Shown here piece by piece: positions 47,544 through 59,720 of a stretch of 64,000 bases of DNA. Position 1 is the stretch's first letter. Each line of letters starts with the position of its first letter. The position numbers and the translations under genes are program-made. A model generated the notes under the pieces. It was not told the DNA's origin, searched no databases, and saw only the letters and a program-made list of their open reading frames with translations. The DNA is from Musa acuminata AAA Group (taxonomy: Eukaryota; Streptophyta; Magnoliopsida; Zingiberales; Musaceae), in contig NC_088342.1 in assembly GCF_036884655.1 (NCBI RefSeq), forward strand, positions 31,433,501 through 31,497,500, written 5' to 3'.

Positions 47544-48403
47544 ATGACAATAACAAAGATCATTGTTAAGAAATTCGACAGAAATGTCAACTTCGGCATG
47601 TGGCAACTAAAGATGGAGGCCATTCTAGTTCAAGACGGAGTTGATTTGACACTATAGAGAGCTAAGAACACTCCAAATTATACGCCAAAGGAAGATCTTG
47701 CGAGTATGGATAAGAAGACTCGATCAAGCATTATTCTAAATCTCTCTAACAAGGTTTTACGGAAGGTAGCTACGGAGACTATGGCTAAGAGCATGTAGGA
47801 CAAACTTAAAGCCTTGTATATGAAGAGAACAGTAGAGAATCGTCTCTACTTGAAGCAGAGTTTGTATATGCTTAGGATAACTGAAGGTACATCTATACTC
47901 TAATAAATTTGATTCTTTAGTTATGGATTTGGAGAATATAGATGCGAAAATTGATGACGATGATAAGGCCCTGTTACTTTTATGTTCTCTTATCCAATCT
48001 TTTAAGCATTTCCGTGATACTATGATTTATGGAAAAGAAATAATTTCATATCAGGAAATTAAATCTGCACTAAAATCTAAGGAGCAGATAGATAGGTATC
48101 ACTGGGAAAAGTAGAGGGAATCAGGCTGAGGGTCTGGTTGTCAAGGGTAGAATGGATAAAAAAGAATTTGACAATAGTAGATCTAAATCTAGATCTAAAT
48201 CCAAACATAGAAATTTGGAGTGCAGATATTGTCATAAAATGGGGCACATTAAGGCTGATTACTTTAAATTAAAAAATAAATTAAAGCAAAAAGAAAAATT
48301 TGTTGAGAAAACTACTAAATCCGCTGAAGCTAGTGTAGCAACTAATGAGAATGTTGGAAATATTTTCTCTGCTACTGATGACAGGATGAGGTCTACAAAT
48401 TAA
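47544..48403 (+). pseudogene. Element F gag
   Basis: Starts at ATGACAATAACAAAG with the Tork-type motif FDRNVNFGMWQLKMEAILVQ. TAG stops at about 47656 and 47797 (likely former glutamine or tryptophan codons) and a frameshift near 47900 break it. The capsid end reads [20 protein letters not shown]. The zinc knuckle is CRYCHKMGHIKADY, with the last cysteine changed to tyrosine. A serine/lysine/arginine-rich stretch precedes it. Confidence 0.85.
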
Positions 48404-50090
48404 TAGATTTTAGATTCGGGTTGTTCTTATCATATGTGTCCCAATAGAGATTTGTTTTCCACATATGAATCTTGTAATGGTGGAATTGTTTTGATGAGCA
48501 ATAATGTCGCATGTGATGTTGTTAGTAGAGGAACAATCCGAATTAAAATGTATGATGGTATTGTGAGGACGCTCACTAATGTTAGACATGTTCCTGATTT
48601 AAAAAGGAATCTCATCTCTTTAGGCACCCTAGAGGCTCTTGGGTGTAAATATACAATTGAAGGTGGAGTTATGAAAGTTTCTAGAAGTGCCCTTGTTGTT
48701 ATGAAAGCTTGTAGGTCTGGTAGCTTGTATATTTTATAGAGAACTACTGTCATAGGCTCAGTTGCAGTCTCATCATCATCATTGTCTTATTCTGACATCA
48801 CTAAATTATGGCATATGCGTTTGGATCATATGAGCGAAAAATGTTTTAGCATATTGAGCAAAAGGGGTCTACTTTGCGGACAGAGTACTAGGCCATTGGA
48901 TTTTTGTGAACACTGCACTTTTGGAAGGCAGAAAAGAGTCAGCTTTAATTCTCCAACAGTTCACAAAACAAAAGGTACTCTTAACTATATTCATTCAGAC
49001 CTTTGGGGTCCAGCTCATGTTCAATCTAAGGGTGGTGCCAGGTATATGTTGACTTTTATTGACAATTATTCCAAGAAAGTTTGGGTTTATTTTTTGAAGC
49101 ATAAAAATGATGTTTTTCTAACTTTTAAATAATGGAAAGCTTTGATTGAGAAGCAAACAGGTAAACAAATTAAGCGGCTTTGAACAGATAATGGCATGGA
49201 ATTTTGTGAAGGTAACTTTGATGAATTCTACAAAAATGAAGGAATTGTTTGGCATCGCACTGTTAGGATGACGCCTCAACAAAATGGTGTGGCCAAACGT
49301 ATGAACAGAACACTCTTAAAGAGAGCAAGATGTATGATCTCAAATATAGGGTTGACAAAGGACTTTTGGGCAGAGGCGATTAATATGGCCTGTTACGTTG
49401 TCAACCGCGCTCCTTCTGCGGTACTTAACTTTAAAACTCTAGAGGAAGTTTGGTCAGGTACTCCTGCTGATTACTCTGATTTAAAATTTTTTGGGTGTCC
49501 AGCATATATGCATATAAATGAAGAAAAATTAGAGCCTCGAGCTAAAAAGTGTATTTTCCTTGGATATGCTTTTAGGGTGAAAGGATACAGATTATGGTAT
49601 TCTGATCCAAAATCTCCAAAATTTGTAATTAGTAGAGATGTTACTTTTGATGAATTGTCTATGTTATCTTCTAAAGAAGAATCTACTAGTTGTACTAATG
49701 ATAGTGCGCAGAAGCATGTGGAGCTTGAGATTGGTTATTCTAATTCTTTTCAGTCTAACTCTTCTACTCAAAAAATACCAGTAGATGGTCCTGAGTCTAC
49801 TGACGAAGTTGATCCAGAGGAAGAGCGATATTCCATAGCCAAGGATAGACTATGGAGAGATATTCGACCACCACAAAGATATACAAATTTGGTTGCATAT
49901 GCTTTGTCTATTGCAGAAGAAACAAGTGAAGTTGGTGAGCCTATTACCTACTCAGATGCAGTTTCTTATAATAATTCTTCTAACTGATTGATTGTGATGA
50001 ATGAAGAAATAGAATCTCTCCATCAGAATAGAACTTGGGATCTTGTGAAGCCACCTTCGGGTAAGAAAATTGTTGGATGCAAATAGGATA
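48404..50090 (+). pseudogene. Element F protease, integrase and start of RT
   Basis: Protease active site [10 protein letters not shown] (about 48410) and [23 protein letters not shown]-pre-integrase [20 protein letters not shown] with CEHCTFG. Integrase D in [11 protein letters not shown] in TDNGMEFC (about 49190) and the E-region changed to NGVAKRMNRTLLKRARCMIS, where a family glutamate is now lysine. The C-terminal region FFGCPAYMHINEEKLEPRAK is followed by RDIRPPQRYTN. After a stop, the reverse transcriptase start reads NRTWDLVKPPSGKKIVGCK and then ends. Stops lie near 48404, 48739, 49132 and 49987. Confidence 0.88.
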
Positions 50091-50132
50091 CTATTGCTGA
50101 GTGAAAGGTCCTTGTTCAGAAAATTCATATAA

Positions 50133-50539
50133 AGTTTGGCAAGTCTCACATAGTCCCACATTAGGAAAATCAAGCATGTTATCTCCTATTGCAACTATAA
50201 ATAAGGGCCTGGGCTTTGAAGTCAGATACACCATATGAAAAACCTAAGTGTTTGCTTTGGGTTTAAGTTCACACTCAGTTAAATAGTTTGAGTTTATAGT
50301 TTGGATTTTTCTTGTTTAATAGATTCGGATATTTTATGGCCTAGGAACATCTTTCTGAGACATTTGTAATAGTCTCTCTTTTATAGTAGTGATTTGCTTC
50401 TCCTTCGTCCGTAGATGTAGGTCAATTGATCGAACCATGTAAATCTGGTGTTCTTGTCGCTTTTATTATTTCTGTTTTATTATCTTTGTTGGGTTGTCAA
50501 AATTACTATTTGGTAAATTTTATGGGACTAGCTCTAACA
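50133..50539 (+). repeat. Element F 3' LTR
   Basis: Partner of 47092-47503 but starting at GTTTGGCAAG, about nine bases in. TATA box at 50206-50213. Ends CTCTAACA. Confidence 0.88.
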
Positions 50540-50544
50540 ATATT

Positions 50545-51281
50545 TTTTTAGGAATATGATTGTATGATCCAACTAAACGAATCATTTGTATAACAGAAAA
50601 AGAAAACTTTTAATCACATGTACTTGCACTTGCACTTGGCAGAAGTTATAATACCAAAAACAAAATAAGAACTTATGATGTCATAAGAAAATTATAATTT
50701 TCAGATTTATGTATGTCAAAGTTTAGAGGGTTAAATTTTTTGTTTGGAGGCGAGAATGTCCCATGTTCTACTTAAGGATCTACATATAAGTTTTACTAAT
50801 TTGTAACGATGGAGTCAAAAGGAATTTTTTGTGCGAGAAGAAATTCTAAGATTTCTTTAAGTAATATATAATCTTTAAGAACATAATTATGTGGGCTATC
50901 TCTGTACCCTAAAAAGAAACTCACATAGGATTTTGCACCGGACCTGAGAACAGTTTACAATATTTTGAAGTTGTATGGAGAGCGGCTTACAAAATTTTAG
51001 TGGTATACTATGGGCTCAGTCCCGTGGACTAAACCTACGGATTTATGGAGCCTGTGGATGCATGAACTTGAATATGGATACATGGGCTCAGTCCAGGCTC
51101 ATGTCTATGGATACATGACTGTGGGCCTGCTTCCCATGGACTTGGCCTAACCTTACAGGCTCAGTCATTCTAATTAATTAATTAATTAATTAACTAATTC
51201 ACAGTTTAATAAAACTATTAATCAACATAATAAAAATTAAATAACAATTAAAAAATAGAAAACCTACATATTTCCTCTTTT

Positions 51282-51318
<37 letters not shown>

Positions 51319-51711
51319 CTTTTTCTTCTCCTTTATTCTTCAATTCTTCTGTTAATAGGGGGTAATAAGGTAGGTTGATGTCAAAATTAAAATTTTACAT
51401 TTTAGTCACACCAAGACTTATAATTACATATAAGTCCAACGATTTACAAAAGATCCATCCACGTATCCTTGTAATAAATTACAGATTAGTCACAGAATAG
51501 TTTTTTGAAGAAGCGATGGGCATAGCATTTGTGCATCAACAATGAACAATGTGGCTATTAAGACATTAGACAATGGTTGGAAATATATATATATATATGT
51601 TTGTGTGTGTGTGTGACAATTGGTATGTAGTATTCACCACAAGAAATTGTAGCTTCTTATGACATCACGGATTCACCACATCTATCTTGGTGAATAGGAG
51701 GTCCTGTATAA
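50545..51711. other. Intergenic DNA right of element F
   Basis: No gene. Short tracts: (ATTA)n at 51172-51193, (CT)n at 51287-51314, (TA)n and (TG)n at 51586-51617. The last 100 bp or so is probably the 3' UTR of the kinase gene. Confidence 0.55.
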
Positions 51712-54215
51712 CTAGGACAGACGATTGTTGCATGTATACCCAGAACCAGTAGTTAACAGTGTGTTATCCGCAGCAGCGCCACCTTTTAGAGTGCCCGATA
51801 TGAGAGTGTGGAAAGTATTTACTTGCTCAAGCATTTTATGAACCGCTGCCATGGTTGGCCTCTCCGATGGATCTAATTCTAGGCATTTTTCTGCAATGCG
51901 GAAGACTTCCTTGACATCTTCAACAGGAAAGCATGACAGCGCTGTATCCACAGCATGTTCTTCCCTTTTATCTTCGACAATACATTTTACCTGTTGAACC
52001 AAAAAGCCCAATATAAGGTAAAGTCATCAGAACACATTGTAAGATGAGCAAATTGAAAAGAATACACATCATAAATACACTAGCTCAGAAGTAGCATCTG
52101 GTGGAATTCATTGGATAATTGTGGTAGGAGGCTGGATGTCGGAAGCTAAACCAGTTCATGCAAAATTACAAAATTTCTTTTAATATCTTCACAATCTATT
52201 CCACGTGTTATTTCACACAATGTAAAACTTACATCTACTAATAGAATTGGTATAAAAGCTAACACAATTTTTTTATTGACCAAGCTACATTTAAACCCCA
52301 CTGTATAACAGAATTTTCTCTTGTATATGATGGACAGGCTTTTTACACGAGTAATTTAGTATTATATCATGATAATCCAGTAGACTTACAAAACTCATGA
52401 TTCTGGAAATCTTTATTTTCGTCGGTGATCTACTGCTTTATTCAGTTTCCTCGTGCATGTCTGCATAATGTAACAGAACATCAAATAATTATGAGAATGT
52501 GAATCTCGTATAAATGCTCCATGAGATTGTGCCAAACTCTTTGAGATGGATATTTAGTTCCCAAAGAACATGAAATTACACATCCAAAATACTATCGGGC
52601 ATTACAAGATTCACTCTGGTTTATTCAGTCAGCGATCTACTGCTTTTTACTGTACCAAGCTCTTTATTTTGGTCAGCAATCTGCTGCTTTATTCAGTTTC
52701 CTTGTCTACATAATGTAGTAGGACATCAAATAATTGTGAGAATGTGAATCTCATTCAAAAGCTTCATCAGGATTGTACCAAACTCTTTGAGATGGATATT
52801 TAGTTCCCAGAGAACATGAAACTACACATCCAAAATACTGCCTGCGGTTATATGACTAGCTCTGGTTTATTAATAATTGGACATCCAATAAAGCAGTAGT
52901 TTAAAGCAATATGTAAAAATATCTCTCAAGTTGTCTAAGACTACACATATTTTGAGTACAGATGATATGTTGACTCTTATTCTAGTATCATGGATTGACT
53001 CAGTAATATATTTGTTTCGAATATGCTTATATAGATAATCATAACACAGGAAACCCCTACAGAGTACAAATATCAAATGTCTACTACTTACCCAGGTTGC
53101 AAGTTTTGTGCCTTCTTCCAAAAACAATTCATTGGTTGGCCTCCTGCCAGTTAAAAGTTCAAGCAAAACCACACCAAAGCTGTAAACATCTCCTTTTGTA
53201 GTTGCTTTACCCGTGTCAAAATATTCTGCAAAACTCTGATGAATTAAGCCTTTTTCATGATCCAGGTATAGAAATTGGCACAGACTAAAATTTGTGGTTG
53301 TCAGTCAATCACATTACCAGGAGCTAGATAACCAAAAGTTCCTGCAACAACTGTTGAAACATGGCTCTGATCTGGTTTCATTAGTGTGGCTAATCCAAAA
53401 TCAGAAACCCTTGCCTCCATGTTATGATCCAACAGTATATTGCTTGATTTGATATCTCTGTGGATTATGTGAGGTATACAATCATGATGCAGATATGATA
53501 TACCCCTTGCTGCACCAACAGCTATTTTGCATCTCGTAGGCCAATCAAGAGGTTTCACTTTGCTCAAATTGCCTGTATCAGAAACTAGTAAGAAACTAAA
53601 CTCCACTTAATATCATATGATATGAAATCTAGATTTATTTAAAGACCATTCAGTTTACTACCATGAAGCAATGCATCCAAGCTTCCATTTGGCATCAGTT
53701 CATATATAAGAAAATTAAACTGAGGTGCGATATAATATCCGTTAAGACTAGCAATGTTTCTGTGCTTTATATCACCCATAGCATCCAGCTCTCTTTCAAA
53801 TCCACAGTCTCTATCGGTAGTTCCCTTGTTCAGTCTCTTCACTGCAAAGGCGGTGGTGTCATCAATTGCCAATCTGTAGACTGTACCAGAGCCTCCAGAT
53901 CCAATAATATCCTTGCTCGACAACTCCATGAGCTTCTTGACAAAGATCTTTGAGCTCAGAGATTGTACCGTGGGAGACCTGAATATTACCAACCTTCCAC
54001 CTGTTACCATGAAATGTCAGCAACCTACAACAAGTGCCGTGTCTACGATGTGCTGTGCCGTGGAAGTACAGAAGGTAACCTGACAAAGTATCTTGGATGA
54101 TCTTATGTTTCCGAGTCCATCTTCTGTAGAGGAGGCACGAAACAACAATCTTTGATATCACAAATGCAAGACAACTTATTGTAATGTAAAGTGCTAAAGC
54201 AGTAGATCCAGTCAT
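51712..54215 (-). CDS. Receptor-like Ser/Thr kinase, At1g78530-like
   Basis: Membrane-anchored protein kinase with almost no extracellular part. Five coding exons on the minus strand, all GT-AG: 54215-54080, 54000-53662, 53572-53318, 53225-53092, 51990-51712; 380 aa. Start chosen at [14 protein letters not shown] because relatives begin at the same point. One membrane segment (about 5-30, [20 protein letters not shown]) is followed by basic YRRWTRKHK. Kinase landmarks: [15 protein letters not shown] (lysine), [66 protein letters not shown]. The APE codon is split across introns 3. All catalytic residues are present. The family match to At1g78530 is strong over its length; the substrate and ligand are unknown. 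The last intron is 1.1 kb and holds a duplication. Confidence 0.93.
52410..52871. repeat. Tandem duplication in the kinase gene's last intron
   Basis: 52410-52626 and 52661-52871 are direct repeats, from TCTTTATTTT to TCTGGTTTATT, with shared blocks such as TTTGAGATGGATATTTAGTT. A third partial piece (CAGCGATCTACTGCTTT) lies between them. No coding sequence. Differences between copies suggest an old event. Confidence 0.85.
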
Positions 54216-55010
54216 ATCTTGGATCCAAAAGCTTTTCTTTTGTTGAGGAGAGAATCTAAAGGTCAAATATAGTATTTCTTATTCTCTTTTAGCCTTGGTA
54301 CAAAAAGCCCTGCATCAAAATTGGAAGTAAATGCTCAGACATAAAATTGAATTCAAAGGATCTCCTGGTTTCAGTATAAGATATTTACACATTATGTTTT
54401 TGTTCCTGCAAAATGGAACTTGCAACATATCTTTATAAGCTGTGGGGAAAATAGAGTGTCTTTTTTTTGTGACTAAAGATCATAACATACACGAGAGTTG
54501 ACATGCATATGATATGAAATTTTATGACTTATCCAGAGAAATTATAATCAAACATGTCGCCCTTTTGCCCATCCGCGAGAAGGTAATGCACACCAGCTTT
54601 CATTCTAATATAATTCATGCCATCAGAAAAAAAGATCATTCTCTTGATGATAGGCTACCGTGGCATAAGCTACATACTATTGAAAAATATGTTCTTGGGT
54701 TTATAGATAGGAGTGCTTACCACAAAGGAAGCTGCAGAGTTGTACTTCCTCCCTCCGATCAAAATGTATTGCTTTGAAGAAGCGAATTGCATCTCAGGAA
54801 ATGCTGAAGGGAGCAGCAGTCGCTGCCCCATGGAGTTGGAGCTGGGACTTGTCATCTGCACGTGTTGGAGATTATGGAAGGGCAAGTGTCCATCGATGGC
54901 CAGTTTGGTGGAGAACGCCACGAAGTCAACCAATTAAAACTGCTGAGTCATGTGAAAAGCTGACCTACAACCCCTGCTTTCGCTGTCTGCTGGCACATTA
55001 ATTTCCTTCT
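54216..55010 (-). promoter_or_regulatory. Likely 5' UTR and promoter of the kinase gene
   Basis: On the minus strand TTTTGATGCAG|GGCTTTTT near 54311 fits a splice acceptor and TTTGTG|GTAAGC near 54719 fits a donor. A 5' UTR intron of about 400 bp is therefore plausible, with a first noncoding exon of about 54720-54950. The open frames on both strands there look like chance. Inference only. Confidence 0.4.
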
Positions 55011-56365
55011 CGTCGATTCAGTTGTCTACCCACCGTTCTTAGAAATTCCTGGCAGAGGAACTTATCATGCAGTAGCCGCAATGTAAAACAACTCCACAAA
55101 ACTTATCCATCACCCATGTGAGAAAAGTGTTTCGTCGGTCCCTTAAGCAAAAAGAAGCTTTTCTTGCTATTATGTTAGGAAAACAAAGATTGGAAAGAAA
55201 AAAAATTCATTTCTTGCTTGTCATCAAGCTATGAGTTAAGCCGGAAAGCTAAAGCCAGTGAACATGTGGAGTATGCTCTTGAAGTGTGAATCAGAATGTT
55301 CAGATGAATGGCGATGAAACATCAGATTCAAAGATATCACCTTGGTCACTGATTTGGCATCCAAAATCTCCGGAATTTAACCCACCTGACGTTGACAAGG
55401 AAGAAAAAAAGTGTTTGGAGCGTCGGTTTCAGAACAGGCGAGCTGTCGGCGGCATTGCATCTGTACTGCGCTAATGACAGCGCTTCGATTTCACACCAGA
55501 ATACCACCACCACCGACACTATTGAAGTCAAACAAGTGCGATGTATCCGACAGAAGACTTGGACACCTGGTAAGTTCAGCATTTCTCGCGGAGCCAGTTC
55601 TTTTGTCTGTGTCTTTGTCATTGTAGGATGTGGACCGGTTTGCATCTAATGCAACGATGCGTTAGAAGTAGGATAACAATCGTGAGGAAAGGTCTTTAGA
55701 AACTGCTCTGCTGTCTTGATAAGGACGGGTTCAGGCCAGGCCCTCTTGAGCCGTTGGCTTAGGGCACCGGCTGCAACTTTTCCCACGGACAATCTGTCGA
55801 ACAAGTGGGCTGCACCTTAAAAGCTGAAGAGACGGAGAAGGCTGAAGGCCTGCTTGCTTCAGTGCTTGTTCAACGATCCAAAACAAAGAACAAGTTTAGA
55901 AACGAGGGCTTCCTGTGGACAATCCTCCGGAGGGTCCGAGTAACCTCCGATGGCTCCCGATCCAGCTCGAATACCTACCATAAAACCTAGCAGCATGACG
56001 GAATAAGACTCCATCTATCATGATGAATGCACAAAATACAAGCTAGCTTTTGGTGGGTTCGAGGGTGACGTGGCAATTTGGTTCCCCGGAAACTATTTTG
56101 GAACATATTACACGTAGATTGTCCGTTTCTGAGTTGTTCTTTAAAATATCTCATTCTCAATTTGGAATATTATCATCTGTATAAAAAATTTATTTTCTGA
56201 TTTACTTCAACACAATTTTCTACCGATCCATGAGCACTCTTCAGCTTCCTGGGGCAATCCTTCGGACGTCAATCCACTACGAACACCCCGTTTATGCATC
56301 ATAAACCATGGCACGAATGCTCAGAACCTAGCGTACAAACATCCAGCCATCCATCTGCACAACCC
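55011..56365. other. Intergenic DNA, no gene recognised
   Basis: Mixed composition with moderately GC-rich islands (55400-55660, 55700-55990). Short open frames there match nothing I recognise. Confidence 0.45.
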
Positions 56366-56435
56366 GAGGGGCAACAGCCGTGCCGTTTCCGCCGTCAAGT
56401 TCTCCCCCGACGGCTCCCTCCTCCCCCTCATGCTA
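56366..56435 (+). pseudogene. WD40-repeat-like gene fragment (WDR5-like?)
   Basis: One frame reads NSRAVSAVKFSPDGSLLPL. HxRAVSAVKFSPDGxLLAS is how the first WD40 repeat of WDR5-type proteins begins in plants. The match is about 18 residues, without start, splice sites or further repeats. A relic of a duplicated or captured gene is the best reading. It could be chance, but the run is long and specific. Confidence 0.4.
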
Positions 56436-56631
56436 CAATTCTACTCGAATAGAAATATTTCAAAAGGCAAAACCAATCAGAACTTTCAATTATTTTTCTT
56501 GTCAAAAACTCGGCGGTTCTTGAAAGCCAATATGCAATACAGCTGAGAGCAGGACAAGACTTTAGTGACCAAAAACCTACAACCTTTAAATCCAAACAAA
56601 AAGAGAATGAACCTTTGGCAGAGGCATATCC

Positions 56632-57235
56632 TGTTGGGCTGATAGCTCATATTCAGTCCATATAGATCTTATCAACCCACAGCTTATACCCCTCTTAATT
56701 TAATCCTAGATCAATATAAGGAGGGTGTGGTGGTTACGTTTTTATACGAAGGTGGCTACGTTTTTTTGGCAGAAAAGGGCAGCAACGTGGTGATCTTCGT
56801 AGTAGCAAAGAGGAGAAGAAAAAGACAGAAAAATAAGAGAAAGAAAGGAAAGAAAACAAGGATAACGCAGAGAGATTGTTCTCAATCATCTAGTAGTGTT
56901 CTCATCTCAAGTTAGATCAAATCTACAGTAGACTCTTGCTGTGATTACTTGGGGAGGTTTTAGATATCGTGGATAATGACGTGATCCCTGTATCACAGTT
57001 ATTCTCTTGTGATTGTTGCTAGGGTTTAGGGTAAGAGATTGAGATTTGTATATTCATTATTCTCATAGTGGATTATCTCTAGTTTGCCACATGGTTTTTA
57101 CCCTTCACATTGGAGGGGTTTTCCACGTATATCTTGGTGTTCTATTTGATTGTGATTTCATTTAATTCTATTGTATTTCATGGTCTGCTAGTATTTGTTA
57201 ATATACAAAGGTAATTCCGCTTTATATCCCCATCA
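56632..57235 (+). repeat. Element G 5' LTR
   Basis: TGTTGGGCTGATAGC to TATCCCCATCA. Shares with the partner the block ATCAATATAAGG (TATA-like), the AAGAGGAGAAGAAAAAG purine stretch and GTTGCTAGGGTTTAGGG. Confidence 0.88.
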
Positions 57236-57252
57236 ACTAGTATCAGAGCAAG
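57236..57252 (+). other. Element G primer binding site
   Basis: ACTAGTATCAGAGCAAG, the methionine tRNA site with one change (TGG to TAG). Confidence 0.8.
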
Positions 57253-57283
57253 GGTTTTGGTGATTTAATTTTTGTATTTGAAC

Positions 57284-58156
57284 ATGGAGGCCAATAATGT
57301 TTCTCGCATGATTAGTTTAAATGGAAACAATTGGATGATATGGAAACCAAGAATGGAAAATCTCTTTTATTGCAAAGATTTATATAGACTTTTGTAGGGG
57401 GATAGTGCAAAACCCACAACTATAACAGATGATGAGTGGAAGAGATTAGATTGAAAAACAATTAGGTTTATTCGACATTGGCTTGATGATAGTGTCTTTC
57501 ACTATGTTTCTATTGAAATTTCTACATATTCTCTTTGAAAAAAGTTGGAAAGTCTCTATGAAAGAAAAATAACTGGCAACAAAGTTTTTTTGATCAGAAA
57601 ACTTGTGAACCTAAAATATAGAGAGGGTGCTTCTATTGCTGAGCATTTGAATGAAATGCAAAGTATTACTAACCAGTTATCCTTTATAAAAATGTCTCTT
57701 GATGATGAGTTGTAGGCATTGTTACTTCTCAATTCATTACCAGAAAGTTAGGAGACACTAGTGGTTTCCCTCAATAATTCTACACTAGATGGTGTTATCA
57801 TTATGAGTCAAGTAACAAGCAGTTTGTTGAATGAGGAGTTGAGAAGAAAGAGTTCAGCAATATTTCAGAATGATTCACAGGAACTTATCTCAGAGAACAG
57901 AGGAAGGTCAAAGTCTAGAAGCAGTTCACGCATGAGTAGGAGCGAGTCAAGATCAAGAAAAGATATTGTTTGCTATAACTGTAGTGAGAAAGGACATTAC
58001 AAGAACCAATATAAGCAACCTAAGAAGAGCAAGAAAAAGGGAAAAGAAGTGGAGTCTATAGAGTCAAAAGATAATATCATAGCTATAGTGCAGGGTGGTG
58101 ATTATTTGATTTTGTCTCCTTCTGATGATATTTTTTCTTGTGTGTTAAGATCTTAA
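57284..58156 (+). pseudogene. Element G gag
   Basis: Starts MEANNVSRMISLNGNNWMIW, the copia gag head. Stops near 57397, 57452, 57536, 57713 and 57748. Capsid motifs LYERKITGNKVFLIRKLVNL and LNEMQSITNQLSFIKMSLDD. A serine/arginine-rich stretch (SRSSSRMSRSESRSRK) precedes the knuckle CYNCSEKGHYKNQY, again with the last cysteine turned to tyrosine. From about 57761 the frame is open to the protease. Confidence 0.85.
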
Positions 58157-59720
58157 GTGGGTGATACAGGTGCTTCTTATCATGCTACATCACGAAGGGA
58201 GTTTTTTGCTACATACAGGTCTAAAAATTTTGGTGTTATCAAGATGGGCAACTATGGCACAGCAGACATCATAGGCATAAATGATATCCATTTAAAGACC
58301 AACCTTGGCTACAAGTTGATACTTAAGGATATGAGGCATGTGGTTGACTTGAGGCTGAATTTAATTTCAGTTGGAAGGCTAGATGATGAAGACTATGATA
58401 GCAGATTTCACAAAGGGCAATGGAAGCTCAGTAAGGGTTATCTTGTTATAGCTAATGGAAAGAAATATTATACTTTGTATAGGTTGTAGGCTAAAGCTTA
58501 TAGTGAGTAGTTAAATGCTACAGAAAAAGACTTCAGCATGGAGTTGTGGCATAGACGATTGGGACACATAAGCGAGAAGGGGCTGTAAGCTCTTTCCTAG
58601 AGAGAGGTATTGCAAAACCTTAGAGGTATACATTTGAACCCTTGTATTGATTGTTTGGTAGGTAAACAACATAGAGTTTCATTTGCTAGTCCTGTTTTGT
58701 CTAGAAAAATGCATGTCTTAGATCGTATTTATATAGATGTATGTGGTCCTTTGAGGACAAAAACTCCTGGTGGATTTGTTGATGTTCTTGGTATAAGTAG
58801 TGCACTTTATTTTATCACTTTTATAGATGATTTTTCTAGAAAAGTTTGGGCCTATGCTTTGAAGACCAAAGATCAGGTTATTAATGTCTTCAAAGAGTTT
58901 CATGCCAGGGTTGAAAGGGAGACAGAAAGGTAATTGAAATGCATAAGATCAGATAATGGTGATGAGTATACAGAATTATTTAATGATTATTGCAAGTCAC
59001 ATGGGATCCAACATGAGATGACAGTTCCTGGTACACCTCAGCATAATGCTATTGCAGAGAGGATGAACCACACCATCATGGAAAAGATCAGATGTATGAT
59101 TTCACAGGCTAAGCTACCCAAAAGGTTTTGGGATGAGGCCTTGAGGACTACAGTTGATGTGATCAACTTATCACTATGTACAGCCTTAGATGGTGATGTT
59201 GCAGAGCATGTATGGTCAGGGAAAGATGTTTCCTACAGGAATTTGAGAGTGTTTGGTTGTCGTGCATTTGCACATATTCCAGACAATGAGAGGTCCAAGC
59301 TGGATGGTAAGTCTAAGAATGTATTTTTCTTGGCTACTCACATGATTATTTTGGTTACAGGCTTTGGGATCCAGAAAAGCAGAAGGTATTTAGAAGCAGA
59401 GACGTAGTCTTCTTTGAGAATCAAACTTTTGAAGATTTGAAGAAGAAGGCACCAGCCAATACTTTTGCAGGTGATGGGGGAGATGTGCAGGAAGATAGTG
59501 TAGAGCCTGATGTTGATCTACCTGTAGGACATGTTGAGCAAGAAGAAGTTGGAGAGCAACTTCCCGTAGAACCTCAGTTGAGAAGATCTTCTAGACAACG
59601 TCAACCTTCCAGAAGGTACTCTACAGATGAGTATATGATGCTTACTGATGCAGGTGAACCAGAGAGTTACCAAGAAGCAGTTGAAAGTGAGCAGAAAGAG
59701 AAGTGGTTAGTTGTTATGTA
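58157..59720 (+). pseudogene. Element G protease and integrase
   Basis: Protease active site DTGASYHAT and LILKDMRHVVDLRLNLISVG. GAG-pre-integrase LWHRRLGHISEKG, then CIDCLVGKQHRVSF. Integrase D in IYIDVCGPLR, D in IRSDNGDEYTELF, E in NAIAERMNHTIMEKIRCMIS, all three present. VWSGKDVSYRNLRVFGCRAF follows. TAG/TAA stops near 58487, 58508, 58586, 58597 and 58934, a frameshift near 59330, and a stop at 59407. The linker RRSSRQRQPSRRYSTDEYM (59580-59640) leads to reverse transcriptase. Confidence 0.87.

Larger units (their letters stand above)
47092..50539 (+). mobile_element. Element F: Tork-like copia element lacking RT and RNase H
   Basis: A plus-strand LTR element with a perfect target duplication ATATT (47087-47091 and 50540-50544). 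LTRs are about 410 bp; the second lacks its first several bases. Internally it has a primer binding site, gag, protease and integrase. It stops a few codons into reverse transcriptase (about 50080), where the sequence passes into the 3' LTR. The loss covers reverse transcriptase, RNase H, the polypurine tract and the start of the LTR. The flanking duplication shows the element inserted whole and was deleted later. Confidence 0.9.

Noticed and set aside
55286..55649. Overlapping ORFs near 55300-55650
   Set aside because: Several frames open on both strands, no motifs, no plausible splice structure with the kinase gene.
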